Of a DNA stretch of 64,000 nt, positions 53,493-61,908 are shown piece by piece. The DNA lies in NCBI GenBank assembly GCA_963848495.1, contig CAWKDV010000002.1, positions 1,550,001 to 1,614,000 of the forward strand, given 5' to 3'. The notes under the pieces are model-generated. The model searched no databases. It was not told where the DNA came from and saw nothing but the letters and a program-made list of their open reading frames with translations. Position 1 is the first letter of the stretch. The number at the start of each line of letters is the position of its first letter. The position numbers and the translations under genes were made by a program. This stretch comes from JAICJR01 sp963848495 (GTDB lineage: Bacteria > Actinomycetota > Thermoleophilia > Solirubrobacterales > Thermoleophilaceae).

Positions 53493-54800
53493 TCAGCCGG
53501 TCAACCCGCTGCCCGTCCGGAAGTCGAAGGTCTCCGTATGGATTCGGTGCGGCGGCACCCCTCGCGCCAGCAGGCCCGTCCGCAGGTTGGCGATCATCAG
53601 CGGCGGCCCGCAGATGAAGACGTGGCCGTTCAGGAGGTTCGGGTTGACTGCCTTGAGGTCGTCGACCGTCACGTGCCCCAGGGACTTCTTTCGGATTGGG
53701 ATGACCCTGAATGCCGGGTAGCGGTCGGCTATCTCGAAGAGCTCGTTGAGGAAGTGCGCCTGCTCGGCGCCGGGGGTGCAGTAGTACAGGTCCACGCTCA
53801 GCGGCTCGTTCAGGCTGCGGGCCCAGCTCAGGAACGGTGTGATGCCGATCCCTCCGGCGATCCAGGTCTGCGGATGGATCGAGTCCCTCATCAGGGAGAA
53901 GGACCCGAACGGTCCTTCCAGCCGTGCCTCGGTCCCTGCGCGCAACGTCATCAGGGAGCCGGTGAAGTCGCCAAGTCGCTTGACCGCAAGGCGAACCGAA
54001 TCCGCCCCGGGCGCGCTTGCGACCGTGAAGGGATGTGATTCGCGTGCGATTCCGCGCTGGAGGAAGGTGGCGTAGACAAACTGGCCGGCCCGCAGGTCGA
54101 GCGGGCGCGCGAGCGGGACCATGGCGATCTCGACGGTGTCCTCGTCGAGGTGGTTGACCGCGTCGACTCGGTAGCTGTGGCGCCCGACGCCCAAGCGGCC
54201 GCCGAGCAAGCGGTATCCCAGGCCGAGAACGGCAGCCGCTGTCAGGCATGCCAAGTAGACAGTCAAGGGAGTTGACAAAGTGAGGGTGCCGCGCACCGCG
54301 AAGGTGTGAAACGCGCCGAGCAGGAACGTCAGGCCGAGCAGCCTTTGCACCAGAAGGAACGTCGGATAGGCGAGCCCTCCGACCAGCGTGGCGGCGATCA
54401 GGCCGATCAGCAACGCGAGGGCGACGACTCCGCTGAACGTGCTCCATCCGGATGAGGGCAGGTACAGGTCGAGCGCGCTCCCCCACTCGTGAAGCGACAG
54501 AAAGAGCACGTGCGTGACGGCAAGCACCACGACGAGGGCACCAAGTCGGCGGTGCAGTCGGTAGAGATCCTCCAAGCCGCCGAGCGCCCGCTCGACGGGA
54601 CGGACCCGCGTCGCGAGGACGAGATTCACAGCCCACGCGGCGATCGCGAAGAAGGCCACCAGGTTCGCAACGCTCTTCAGGATCGCGCGGCCGCTGAACC
54701 TGTCGTCAAGCGATCCGACCAGGAGCCACGGGATCAGCGGGAAGACGATCGCGACCGCAACGACGAGGACGCCCATGCGGCGCGCGGACTTCGTCGTCAC
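53493..54800 (-). CDS. Ferric-reductase-like transmembrane flavoprotein
   Basis: 435 aa. The N-terminal ferric-reductase domain has six or seven TM helices (about 8-190) with His candidates in LHRRLGALVVVLAVTHVLF and LGAFHTFAV for haem. The cytoplasmic half has the FAD site ESHPFTVASAP, GDFTGSL, LEGPFGSF, then the NAD(P) site IAGGIGITPFLSWAR and FICGPPLM. No 2Fe-2S domain. Electron transfer across the membrane is likely. GTG 54800 overlaps the stop of the upstream regulator (GTGA), so the two are translationally coupled. Confidence 0.88.
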   Translation of the reverse strand: MTTKSARRMGVLVVAVAIVFPLIPWLLVGSLDDRFSGRAILKSVANLVAFFAIAAWAVNLVLATRVRPVERALGGLEDLYRLHRRLGALVVVLAVTHVLFLSLHEWGSALDLYLPSSGWSTFSGVVALALLIGLIAATLVGGLAYPTFLLVQRLLGLTFLLGAFHTFAVRGTLTLSTPLTVYLACLTAAAVLGLGYRLLGGRLGVGRHSYRVDAVNHLDEDTVEIAMVPLARPLDLRAGQFVYATFLQRGIARESHPFTVASAPGADSVRLAVKRLGDFTGSLMTLRAGTEARLEGPFGSFSLMRDSIHPQTWIAGGIGITPFLSWARSLNEPLSVDLYYCTPGAEQAHFLNELFEIADRYPAFRVIPIRKKSLGHVTVDDLKAVNPNLLNGHVFICGPPLMIANLRTGLLARGVPPHRIHTETFDFRTGSGLTG

Positions 54801-57610
54801 CAGCTGACGAGCTTCCAGATCTCAGGGAGGCGGGTCGCGTCGTCGGCGCCCACCTCGCTGAACACTGCGACAGCCCGCTTGAGGTGAGCCATCGCCTCGT
54901 CCTCGTGGCCCGCGGCGTGGTGAAGGTCGGCCAGGTTGTTCTCGAGCGCGGCCTCGCGATGCCGGTCGCCGTGGTCGGCGCAGAGCGCAAGCGCCTGCTC
55001 GGTCAGCTCGAGCGCGGTGTCGAGCTCGTTCGCGTCCCGCCGGAGCAGCGCCAGGTTGTTGAGCGCCGCCGCCTCGGCCTCGGCATCCCCGAGTTCCCGC
55101 GCAAGCTCGAGGCTGCGTTCCAGCTGGGCCTGCGCGACTGCCCGCTCGCCCTCGTGCCGCGCGAGGACGCCGAGCATGTTATGCGCCTGCGCCTCGGCGC
55201 GAGCATCGGCGGCGGCCTCGGCGAGCTCGAGCGCCTCGCGTGCCTCGCCGGCTGCGCGTTCGCGACTGCCCTCGTGATGCAGCGTGAGGGCCAGGTCCGC
55301 TCGGATCCGCGCACGCAGGCCGAGCGCCTTGGCCGGCGCGGCATCGAGGGCCGCAACGAGCCGCGCCTCGGCGCGCTCCCATTCGCCCCGGCGCCCATGC
55401 ACTCCGCCGATCTTGTGCTCGATCGCCGCGAGCGCCGCCGGGTCGGACTGCGCGGCGGCGCCCTCGTAGCTCTCCAGCGCACCGGCGTAGTCGCCCAGCA
55501 GAGTGCGCAGATCGCCCATCCGCTCGAGCAGCGCGGCCACGTCGCCCGGATCGAGCGCCAGCGCCGCCTCGAGATGCTGGAGCGCATCCGCGTGAGCGTG
55601 GAGAGCCGCGGCGTGCTCGGCGGCGAGCCGGTACTGCTCGGCGGCCGCGCCGATGTCACCCGCCAGGCGCAGGTGCTGGGCGACCAGCGCTGCGCCCTCA
55701 CCGCTCGGACGCCGGTGCGACAGTGCGGCTGCGACACGTCGATGCAGAAGGCGGCGTCGTGCGAGCCCGGTCTGCTCGTAGACCCGCTCCCGAAGCTTCT
55801 GGTGGGAGAAGTCGTAGACCGGTTCCGGCTCGGCGCGCTCTCGCACCAGGCCGTGCCTGACGAGCTCCTCGAGCGCCGCGACGGTCTCGTCCTCGCTGCG
55901 TCCACTCGCCTCCCGCACGGTGTCGACGTCGAACGACCGGCCGATCGCCGCCGCAGCGCCGAGCACCTGCTGCGCAACCGCCCCGAGCCCGCTCAGTCTC
56001 GTGTCGAGTACGTCTCGCACCTCCGGTGGCAGCGTCTCGAGCCCCGGCGCGTTCGCCCCGAGCAGGGCCGCGAGATACTCGGCCACGAACAGCGGCAAGC
56101 CCTCGCTCTCGAGATAGACGCGCTGGTCGAGGTCGGCAGCCCCGGCCGCTCCGAGCACCGCTCGCACGAGCGTCGCGACATCGGCCTCGCTCAGCCGGGC
56201 GGGCCTGACGATCGTCGCGCTCCCGTCGCGGGCAAGGTCCGCCACGAGCCGGCGCAGCCGATGCCCCGGCGGGACGCCTTCGCTCCGCCAGCACAGCACC
56301 AGCAGCAAAGACCGGCCGCCTAGCCGGCGGCCGAGATGCGAGATCACGTCGAGCGTGGCGGCGTCCGCCGCCTGCACATCGTCGAGGAGCACGACCCCCG
56401 GCACCGGCCCGTCGCAAGCCGCGCTGATCACCGCGCCGATCGCCTCCAACAGGCGCACCTGGGCACCGGGGCCGTCCAGCGGAAGCGCGGCGAACGGATC
56501 GCCCGGGGCGAGCTCTGGCAACAGCAGCGCAGCATCGGCCAGCCGCTGCGGCGGGACGGCATCCCTCCAGCCAGGCAGTGCCGACACTTCACGCAGCAAC
56601 TCGACCAGCGGTGCGTACGGGAGCCCCGCCTCGTCGTCATGGCAGCGGCTGGACAACACGATCGCCCCGCGGCCTCGCGCCTCGTTCAGCAGCTCGCTCG
56701 CCAGCCGGGTCTTCCCCACTCCCGCTTCGCCCTCGATAACGGCCAGCCGCCCGTCCGGCAGCGCGTCGGCGTGTGCCCGAACCAGCGCCGCCAGCTCGTC
56801 CGCCCGCCCAACGAGCGGAAGCTCGGGGGGCGCGCCGGATCCGGTTCCTGCTGACGGCGCGGGCGGCGCCGAGGAGGCCGACGCGGGGGTCAGCGTTCCC
56901 TCGTTGATCTGCTCGTACAGCAAAGCCGTTTCCTCGAGCGGCGCGACGCCGAGCTCCTGGCTCAGCGTCCGAACGCAGGCCCGGTACTGCTCGAGTGCGG
57001 CAGCCCGGTCGCCAGTCCACGCATACAGGCGGATCAGCTCGCGGTGGGCGGGCTCGTGAAGCGGGTCGAGCTCGAGCCAGCGGCGCGCCAGCGGCAGCGC
57101 CCGCTCCAGCTGCCCGTCGGCGACCAGGCCCTCCACCAGGCGCCGCAGTGCGGAGGCCAGCTCACGCTCCAACGCATGCGCCTCGCCGCTCTGCCAGGCG
57201 TCGAACTCCGAGCTGTCACGAAGCGCGAACCCCTCGAGTAGCTGGCCGCGAAACAGCTCCACCGCCTCGGCGAGCTCCCCGGCTGTCGCGCCTGCCGCGG
57301 CTAGAGCCCGGAAGCGCCGGACATCCACCGCGAGCTCGCCTCTGTCGCGCAAAGCGACGCCGTCGCCCTCGGCGTCGATCCACTCCTCGCCGATCGACTT
57401 GCGCAGCGTCGACAGCGTGCGCCTGAGCGCTGCGCGCGCGTGCTCCGGATCCTGGTCCGGCCAGAGCAGGTCGCAGAGAGCCGCACGGGACCGCGGCCGC
57501 TCGGCCAGCACCAGGTGCGCGAGAAGGGCGGTCGCCTTGCGAGTGTCGAACGACACCGGCGCGCCGTCACGGCGTACGTGCGGCGGGCCAAGTAACGAAA
57601 TCGCCAGCAC
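54797..57610 (-). CDS. BTAD/AAA+/TPR transcriptional regulator
   Basis: About 937 aa from GTG 57610 (alternative ATG 57661 adds 17 residues). Order: winged OmpR/SARP-like DNA-binding domain (LAISLLGPPHVRRDGAPVSF, 1-90), BTAD helical domain (about 95-240), AAA+/STAND ATPase with Walker A GEAGVGKT near 297-304 and Walker B VVLLDDVQ, winged-helix region (AAIGRSFDVDTV), then about ten TPR repeats (ALEALALDPGDVA type) to the C-terminus. A large signal-integrating activator. Minus-strand TACGGT lies 6 nt before the GTG. Its coupled target is likely the reductase. Confidence 0.85.
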   Translation of the reverse strand: MLAISLLGPPHVRRDGAPVSFDTRKATALLAHLVLAERPRSRAALCDLLWPDQDPEHARAALRRTLSTLRKSIGEEWIDAEGDGVALRDRGELAVDVRRFRALAAAGATAGELAEAVELFRGQLLEGFALRDSSEFDAWQSGEAHALERELASALRRLVEGLVADGQLERALPLARRWLELDPLHEPAHRELIRLYAWTGDRAAALEQYRACVRTLSQELGVAPLEETALLYEQINEGTLTPASASSAPPAPSAGTGSGAPPELPLVGRADELAALVRAHADALPDGRLAVIEGEAGVGKTRLASELLNEARGRGAIVLSSRCHDDEAGLPYAPLVELLREVSALPGWRDAVPPQRLADAALLLPELAPGDPFAALPLDGPGAQVRLLEAIGAVISAACDGPVPGVVLLDDVQAADAATLDVISHLGRRLGGRSLLLVLCWRSEGVPPGHRLRRLVADLARDGSATIVRPARLSEADVATLVRAVLGAAGAADLDQRVYLESEGLPLFVAEYLAALLGANAPGLETLPPEVRDVLDTRLSGLGAVAQQVLGAAAAIGRSFDVDTVREASGRSEDETVAALEELVRHGLVRERAEPEPVYDFSHQKLRERVYEQTGLARRRLLHRRVAAALSHRRPSGEGAALVAQHLRLAGDIGAAAEQYRLAAEHAAALHAHADALQHLEAALALDPGDVAALLERMGDLRTLLGDYAGALESYEGAAAQSDPAALAAIEHKIGGVHGRRGEWERAEARLVAALDAAPAKALGLRARIRADLALTLHHEGSRERAAGEAREALELAEAAADARAEAQAHNMLGVLARHEGERAVAQAQLERSLELARELGDAEAEAAALNNLALLRRDANELDTALELTEQALALCADHGDRHREAALENNLADLHHAAGHEDEAMAHLKRAVAVFSEVGADDATRLPEIWKLVSW

Positions 57611-57616
57611 GGTGGC

Positions 57617-57622
57617 ACCGTA
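57617..57622 (-). promoter_or_regulatory. -10-like TACGGT before the BTAD regulator
   Basis: Minus-strand TACGGT with 6 nt to GTG 57610; supports this start over ATG 57661. Confidence 0.3.
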
Positions 57623-57715
57623 ACGCTTCCTGGACGTCACTCGGAGATGCTTCCTCGGCATGAGCAAGCGGCAACCAATCTTGCCCGAAGCCGCCGGCGA
57701 GGAGAGAATCGCCCG

Positions 57716-58897
57716 GTGAACCGGCCGCGTCTCGCGTCGGGCATGGTCACTGCCACAGCGCTGCTGCTCGTCGTCGCCACCGCAGCGGCGATCGCATCGC
57801 GCGACCGGCCGGTCAGCGACTACGTGCAGGGGTTCAGTTTCGTCGTCCCGATCCTTGCCTTCTCCGTGGTCGGCGGCCTGCTCGCGCGACGCAGGCCCGA
57901 GAACCTGATCGGCTGGCTCATGGCGACGATCGGTTTGCTCTTCGCGGTCGTCGTCGCATCGGCGTTCACGAGCACATGGGCGCTCAAGACCGGCGACGTC
58001 TCCAAGACCGCCGGCGAGTGGCTCGACGCCCCGACCGTCGCCTGGGTGCCGGCGCTCGCCCTGATTGGCACCCAGTTGCCGCTCCGTCTCCCCGACGGGA
58101 AGCTGCCCTCGCCGCGCTGGCGGTGGTTCTCGAGGATCACGGTCGTCCTGATCGCCGTGGCGATGGTGGGCGTTGCGACCACTCCCGGCCGCGTCGAGAG
58201 CGTCAATGGGACGTCGAACCCACTTGGCTCGCACGCGCTCGGCCTGCTGCAGGCCACCATCCTGCTGCTGATCGCGTGCTTCGTCGGCGGACTCAGCGCG
58301 CTCGTCGTGCGCTACCGCCGGTCGGACGCGCACGATCGAGTCCAGCTCCGCTGGATCGCGTTGGGCGGAGCCGTGTTCCTCGGGGTCTTCCTAGTCACGC
58401 TGCCCGTCAACGCCTGGGGTGACGAGAATTCGGCGCTGGGCATCACGATTACCGCCGTCGCCCAATTGGCGTTCGCGGCACTCCCGATCTCGATCGGTTA
58501 CGCGATCCTGAAGCACCGGCTCTACGACATCGACACGGTCGTCAACCGGGCGCTGGTCTATGGCGCGCTGACCGCGACCCTGGCCGCCGCGTACTTCGGG
58601 AGCGTCTTGCTGCTGCAGATAGTGCTGAGCGGGGTGGCAGGAGGATCGGGGCTGACCGTCGCGGCCTCGACGCTTACGGCCGCCGCATTGTTCCGGCCGG
58701 CGCGAGCGCGCATTCAGGAGGGCGTCGACCGGCGCTTCTACCGGCGCAAGTACGACGCCCGGCGCACACTCGAAGCGTTCGCGACGCGCCTGCGCGACGA
58801 GGTCGACCTCGCCGCGCTCAGCCGCGATCTGAGCAACGTCGTGAGCGAGACGCTTCAGCCCACCCACGTGAGCCTCTGGCTTCGGGAGCGCCCATGA
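57716..58897 (+). CDS. Output-less membrane sensor, paralogue 1
   Basis: 393 aa. About eight TM helices (residues 8-310), including the NLIGWLMATIGLLFAVVV pair and LRLPDGKLPSPRWRW. The conserved block HRLYDIDTVVNRALVYGALTATLAAAYFG follows, then a helical linker RRFYRRKYDARRTLEAFATRLRDEVDLAAL ending in THVSLWLRERP. In many actinobacterial sensor kinases this linker leads into GAF/kinase domains; here the protein stops at it. GTG 57716 has AGGAGAGAA upstream. The stop overlaps paralogue 2 (ATGA). Confidence 0.8.
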   Translation: MNRPRLASGMVTATALLLVVATAAAIASRDRPVSDYVQGFSFVVPILAFSVVGGLLARRRPENLIGWLMATIGLLFAVVVASAFTSTWALKTGDVSKTAGEWLDAPTVAWVPALALIGTQLPLRLPDGKLPSPRWRWFSRITVVLIAVAMVGVATTPGRVESVNGTSNPLGSHALGLLQATILLLIACFVGGLSALVVRYRRSDAHDRVQLRWIALGGAVFLGVFLVTLPVNAWGDENSALGITITAVAQLAFAALPISIGYAILKHRLYDIDTVVNRALVYGALTATLAAAYFGSVLLLQIVLSGVAGGSGLTVAASTLTAAALFRPARARIQEGVDRRFYRRKYDARRTLEAFATRLRDEVDLAALSRDLSNVVSETLQPTHVSLWLRERP

Positions 58898-60138
58898 CGA
58901 GGAATGCATCGAGGTGGCTTGCGTGGGGACTCTGCGGGTTGACCATCGCCGTCGCGATCGCCTTCGTGGTGATCGGGATCGTCGATCCGAACGCGGGTGG
59001 CCCCGAGCACGTGAGCCCCTCCGGGCCGACCCCTCACGACAAGGCGTCGAGCGGCTACACGGCCTACGCGGTGTTCACCGGAATCGTCTTCGTGGCCTTT
59101 GCGGTGGTCGGCGGAGTCGTTGCGGCCAGGCGCCCACGCAACCCCGTCGGCTGGTGCTTCGGCGCAGGCGCGCTCCTGTGGGCACTGGGCGTGCTGTCGA
59201 GCGGTCTCTACTGGCATCTGGCGTTTGGCCGGACCCATGCACCCGCGGTGGCCGCCTACCTGGCCTGGCTTGGGAGCTGGACCTTCATCCCGGCGTTCGT
59301 GTTGCTGCTCTGCCTCGTTCCACTGCTGTTCCCGACGGGCGCGCCAGCCGGCCGCCGCTGGCGCATTGTCGCCTGGGCAGGTCCGTTCGCGGGGGGCATC
59401 GCGGCGCTGAGCACGGCGCTGGCGCCCGGGCCGTTGGACACGGCCGACTTCGCCTGGGTCGACAACCCGTTCGGCGTCGGCGGCCTCGGTCTCCGCGCGG
59501 TGGTCGGCTTTTCGTTCATCGCCGTGGCCGCCTCGGCTCTGGCGGGCCTAATCTCGGTCGTCGTCCGCTACCGCCGCTCGCACGGAATCGAGAGGCTTCA
59601 GGTCCGGTGGCTGGCGGTGGCCGCCTGCGTGCTGGTCGTGGGCGCGCTGGGCGGATCCGCCCTGTCAGGGTGGCTCGGCTCGGGCGCAGGCTGGATCGGC
59701 ATTCTGCTCGGCCTGCTCGCCATTGCGATCGCCGTGGGGGTTGCCCTCCTGCGCTATCGCCTATACGACCTGGACGTCGTCATCAACCGCGCGCTGGTCT
59801 ACGCGACCCTCACGGCGATCCTTGCCGCCGTCTACGTGGGCAGCGTGCTCCTGCTGCAGCTGGCGCTGAGCGGCGTGACCGGTGGATCAGGACTGGCCAT
59901 CGCGGCATCGACGCTTGCGGCCGCCGCGCTTTTCCGCCCCGCACAGGCGCGCATCCAGGAGGGGGTCGACCATCGCTTCTACCGACGCAAGTACGACGCG
60001 CAGCGCACGCTCGAATCATTCGCGACGCGCCTGCGCGACGAGGTCGACCTCGAGGCGCTGGGCGTCGAGCTCGGCGCGGTCGTGCGCGAGACCTTCCAGC
60101 CGGCCCACGTGAGCCTCTGGCTGCGGGAGCGCTCATGA
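58894..60138 (+). CDS. Output-less membrane sensor, paralogue 2
   Basis: 414 aa. Same plan as its neighbours, with an N-terminal extracytoplasmic insert (DPNAGGPEHVSPSGPTPHDK) between TM1 and TM2. It has NPVGWCFGAGALLWALGVL, YRLYDLDVVINRALVYATLTAILAAVYVG and RRKYDAQRTLESFATRLRDEVDLEAL, ending PAHVSLWLRERS. No kinase, HAMP or cyclase domain. ATG 58894 overlaps the previous stop; its own TGA overlaps the next ATG. Confidence 0.8.
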   Translation: MTRNASRWLAWGLCGLTIAVAIAFVVIGIVDPNAGGPEHVSPSGPTPHDKASSGYTAYAVFTGIVFVAFAVVGGVVAARRPRNPVGWCFGAGALLWALGVLSSGLYWHLAFGRTHAPAVAAYLAWLGSWTFIPAFVLLLCLVPLLFPTGAPAGRRWRIVAWAGPFAGGIAALSTALAPGPLDTADFAWVDNPFGVGGLGLRAVVGFSFIAVAASALAGLISVVVRYRRSHGIERLQVRWLAVAACVLVVGALGGSALSGWLGSGAGWIGILLGLLAIAIAVGVALLRYRLYDLDVVINRALVYATLTAILAAVYVGSVLLLQLALSGVTGGSGLAIAASTLAAAALFRPAQARIQEGVDHRFYRRKYDAQRTLESFATRLRDEVDLEALGVELGAVVRETFQPAHVSLWLRERS

Positions 60139-61310
60139 AGCGGCTGCCGGTGGCGCTGGCCGGGCTCGCGCTCGCTCTGATGTTCGCCGCCACGGCGGAG
60201 CCGCTCGCGACGGGGACCGACGTCAAGCTGGGAAGCAACGTCTTCGTTTGGGCCCTGACGGTCGTGTTCGCCGCAACCGGGGTCCTGATCGCCAGTCGCC
60301 AGCGGGAGAACCCAATCGGCTGGCTCTTCCTCGGTGCCGCGGTCGCCGCCGGGATGGGATCGCTGTCGGCGTCGTACGCGCACTCGTTCGTGGACACCGG
60401 GACTGGCTCCCCGGCGCTCGGGAAGACAGCGGCGGTCTACGCCAATCTCGGCTGGATTCCCTTCATCCTGCTCCCCACGACGTTCCTGCTGCTGCTGTTC
60501 CCCGACGGGCGGTTGCTCTCGCCTCGCTGGCGACCAGTCGCGTGGCTCGCCGGCTTCGGGATAGCCGCGGGCTTCGTGACCGGGGCCCTGCAGGCAGGAC
60601 GCCTCCAGGACTACCCGCAGATCAAGAATCCGTACGGAGTCGACAGTGTGGTGATCGGCGCCCTGAACGGACTGTCGCTGCTCGCCGTGACGGTGGCGAT
60701 CGTGGCTTCCGCGGTGTCGCTGATCCTGAGGTTCCGCCGCGCGCACGGGGAGCAGCGGCTGCAGATGAAGTGGCTCGCGTTCGCAGGAGCGATCGCCGCG
60801 CTGACCTTCCCGCTCGCGCTCGTCGCCTATGACACCGTCGGCGCCACAGTCGCGAACGGCGCGATCATGCTCAGCGTCCTCGGCCTGCCGATCGCCACCT
60901 GCGTCGCGATTCTTCGCTACCGGCTCTACGACATCGACGTCGTGATCAACCGGACGTTGGTCTACGGCGCGCTGACGGCGACGCTGGCGGTTTCCTATCT
61001 CGGCAGCGTCCTGCTCCTGCAGCTCGCCCTCAGTGGCGTCACCGGGGGATCGGGGCTGGCCGTCGCGGCATCCACCCTGGGTGTCGCTGCCCTCTTCCGC
61101 CCGGCGCGGGCGCGCATCCAGGACGGTGTCGACCGCCGCTTCTACCGCCGCAAGTACGACGCCCAGCGCACGCTCGAATCGTTTGCGACACGCCTGCGCG
61201 ACGAGGTCGACCTCGAGGCGCTCGGCGCCGAGCTCGGTGTCGTTGTACGCGACACCTTCCAGCCTGCCCACGTGTCGCTGTGGTTGCGCACACCGGAGGG
61301 CCGTCCGTGA
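60135..61310 (+). CDS. Output-less membrane sensor, paralogue 3
   Basis: 391 aa. TM-rich first 300 residues (NPIGWLFLGAAVAAGMGSL, LLLLFPDGRLLSPRWRPVAW), then YRLYDIDVVINRTLVYGALTATLAVSYLG and the linker RRKYDAQRTLESFATRLRDEVDLEALGAELG, ending PAHVSLWLRTPEGRP. The linker is nearly identical to paralogue 2, so these two duplicated more recently than paralogue 1. Its TGA overlaps the GTG of the cyclase gene, making that cyclase the likely output. Confidence 0.8.
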   Translation: MKRLPVALAGLALALMFAATAEPLATGTDVKLGSNVFVWALTVVFAATGVLIASRQRENPIGWLFLGAAVAAGMGSLSASYAHSFVDTGTGSPALGKTAAVYANLGWIPFILLPTTFLLLLFPDGRLLSPRWRPVAWLAGFGIAAGFVTGALQAGRLQDYPQIKNPYGVDSVVIGALNGLSLLAVTVAIVASAVSLILRFRRAHGEQRLQMKWLAFAGAIAALTFPLALVAYDTVGATVANGAIMLSVLGLPIATCVAILRYRLYDIDVVINRTLVYGALTATLAVSYLGSVLLLQLALSGVTGGSGLAVAASTLGVAALFRPARARIQDGVDRRFYRRKYDAQRTLESFATRLRDEVDLEALGAELGVVVRDTFQPAHVSLWLRTPEGRP

Positions 61311-61897
61311 ACGGGCAGCCTGAGCCCGAGTGGGAAATGGTGACGCTGCTGTTCGCCGACATCCGCGGCTTCACGACGTTCGCGGACCGCTCGACGGCTC
61401 GCGAGGCGGTGGAGTTCCTCAACGAGTTCTTCGCGGTTGTCATTCCGGTCGTGACTGCTCACGGCGGCCACGTCAACAAGCTGCTCGGGGATGGACTGCT
61501 CGCTGTGTTCGGTGCACCTGAGCGGGTTCCGGATCACGCCGACCGCGCCCTGGCGGCCGGCGAAGAGATGCTCGCCGCCGTGGAGTCGCACTTCGGCGAG
61601 CGCTGCCGGATCGGGATCGGGATCAACTCGGGACTGGTGCTGATCGGCATGATGGGCGGCGGCGGTCACACGCAGCTCGAGGTGGTCGGCGACCCCGTCA
61701 ACGTGGCCGCGCGCGTGCAGGACGCAACCCGCGATCTCGGCGAGCCGCTGCTCCTGACCGAGGCCACCCGCTGCCTGCTCGACGGCGTCGACGCGGGCCT
61801 GGTCGAGCGTGGGCAGCTGTCCCTCAAGGGGAAGCGGGCGCGCGTCACGGTGCATGGCCTGAAGTCTCGTAACGCTTCCCGGACGCCGGCGGCGTAG
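61307..61897 (+). CDS. Class III adenylate/guanylate cyclase
   Basis: 196 aa, catalytic domain only, so soluble. TLLFADIRGFTTFADR holds the first metal Asp, NKLLGDGLLAVFGAPE the base-recognising Lys and second Asp, and VVGDPVNVAARVQDAT the Asp for adenine plus transition-state Asn and Arg. Lys/Asp at the base sites suggests cAMP rather than cGMP. GTG 61307 has GGAGGG 6 nt upstream and overlaps the sensor stop (GTGA). A dimer may form at the sensor linkers. Confidence 0.9.
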   Translation: MNGQPEPEWEMVTLLFADIRGFTTFADRSTAREAVEFLNEFFAVVIPVVTAHGGHVNKLLGDGLLAVFGAPERVPDHADRALAAGEEMLAAVESHFGERCRIGIGINSGLVLIGMMGGGGHTQLEVVGDPVNVAARVQDATRDLGEPLLLTEATRCLLDGVDAGLVERGQLSLKGKRARVTVHGLKSRNASRTPAA

Positions 61898-61908
61898 AAA
61901 GGATCCCG

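Noticed and set aside
54884..56323. 479-codon plus-strand ORF opposite the TPR region
   Set aside because: Antisense shadow of the repeated helices of the BTAD regulator.
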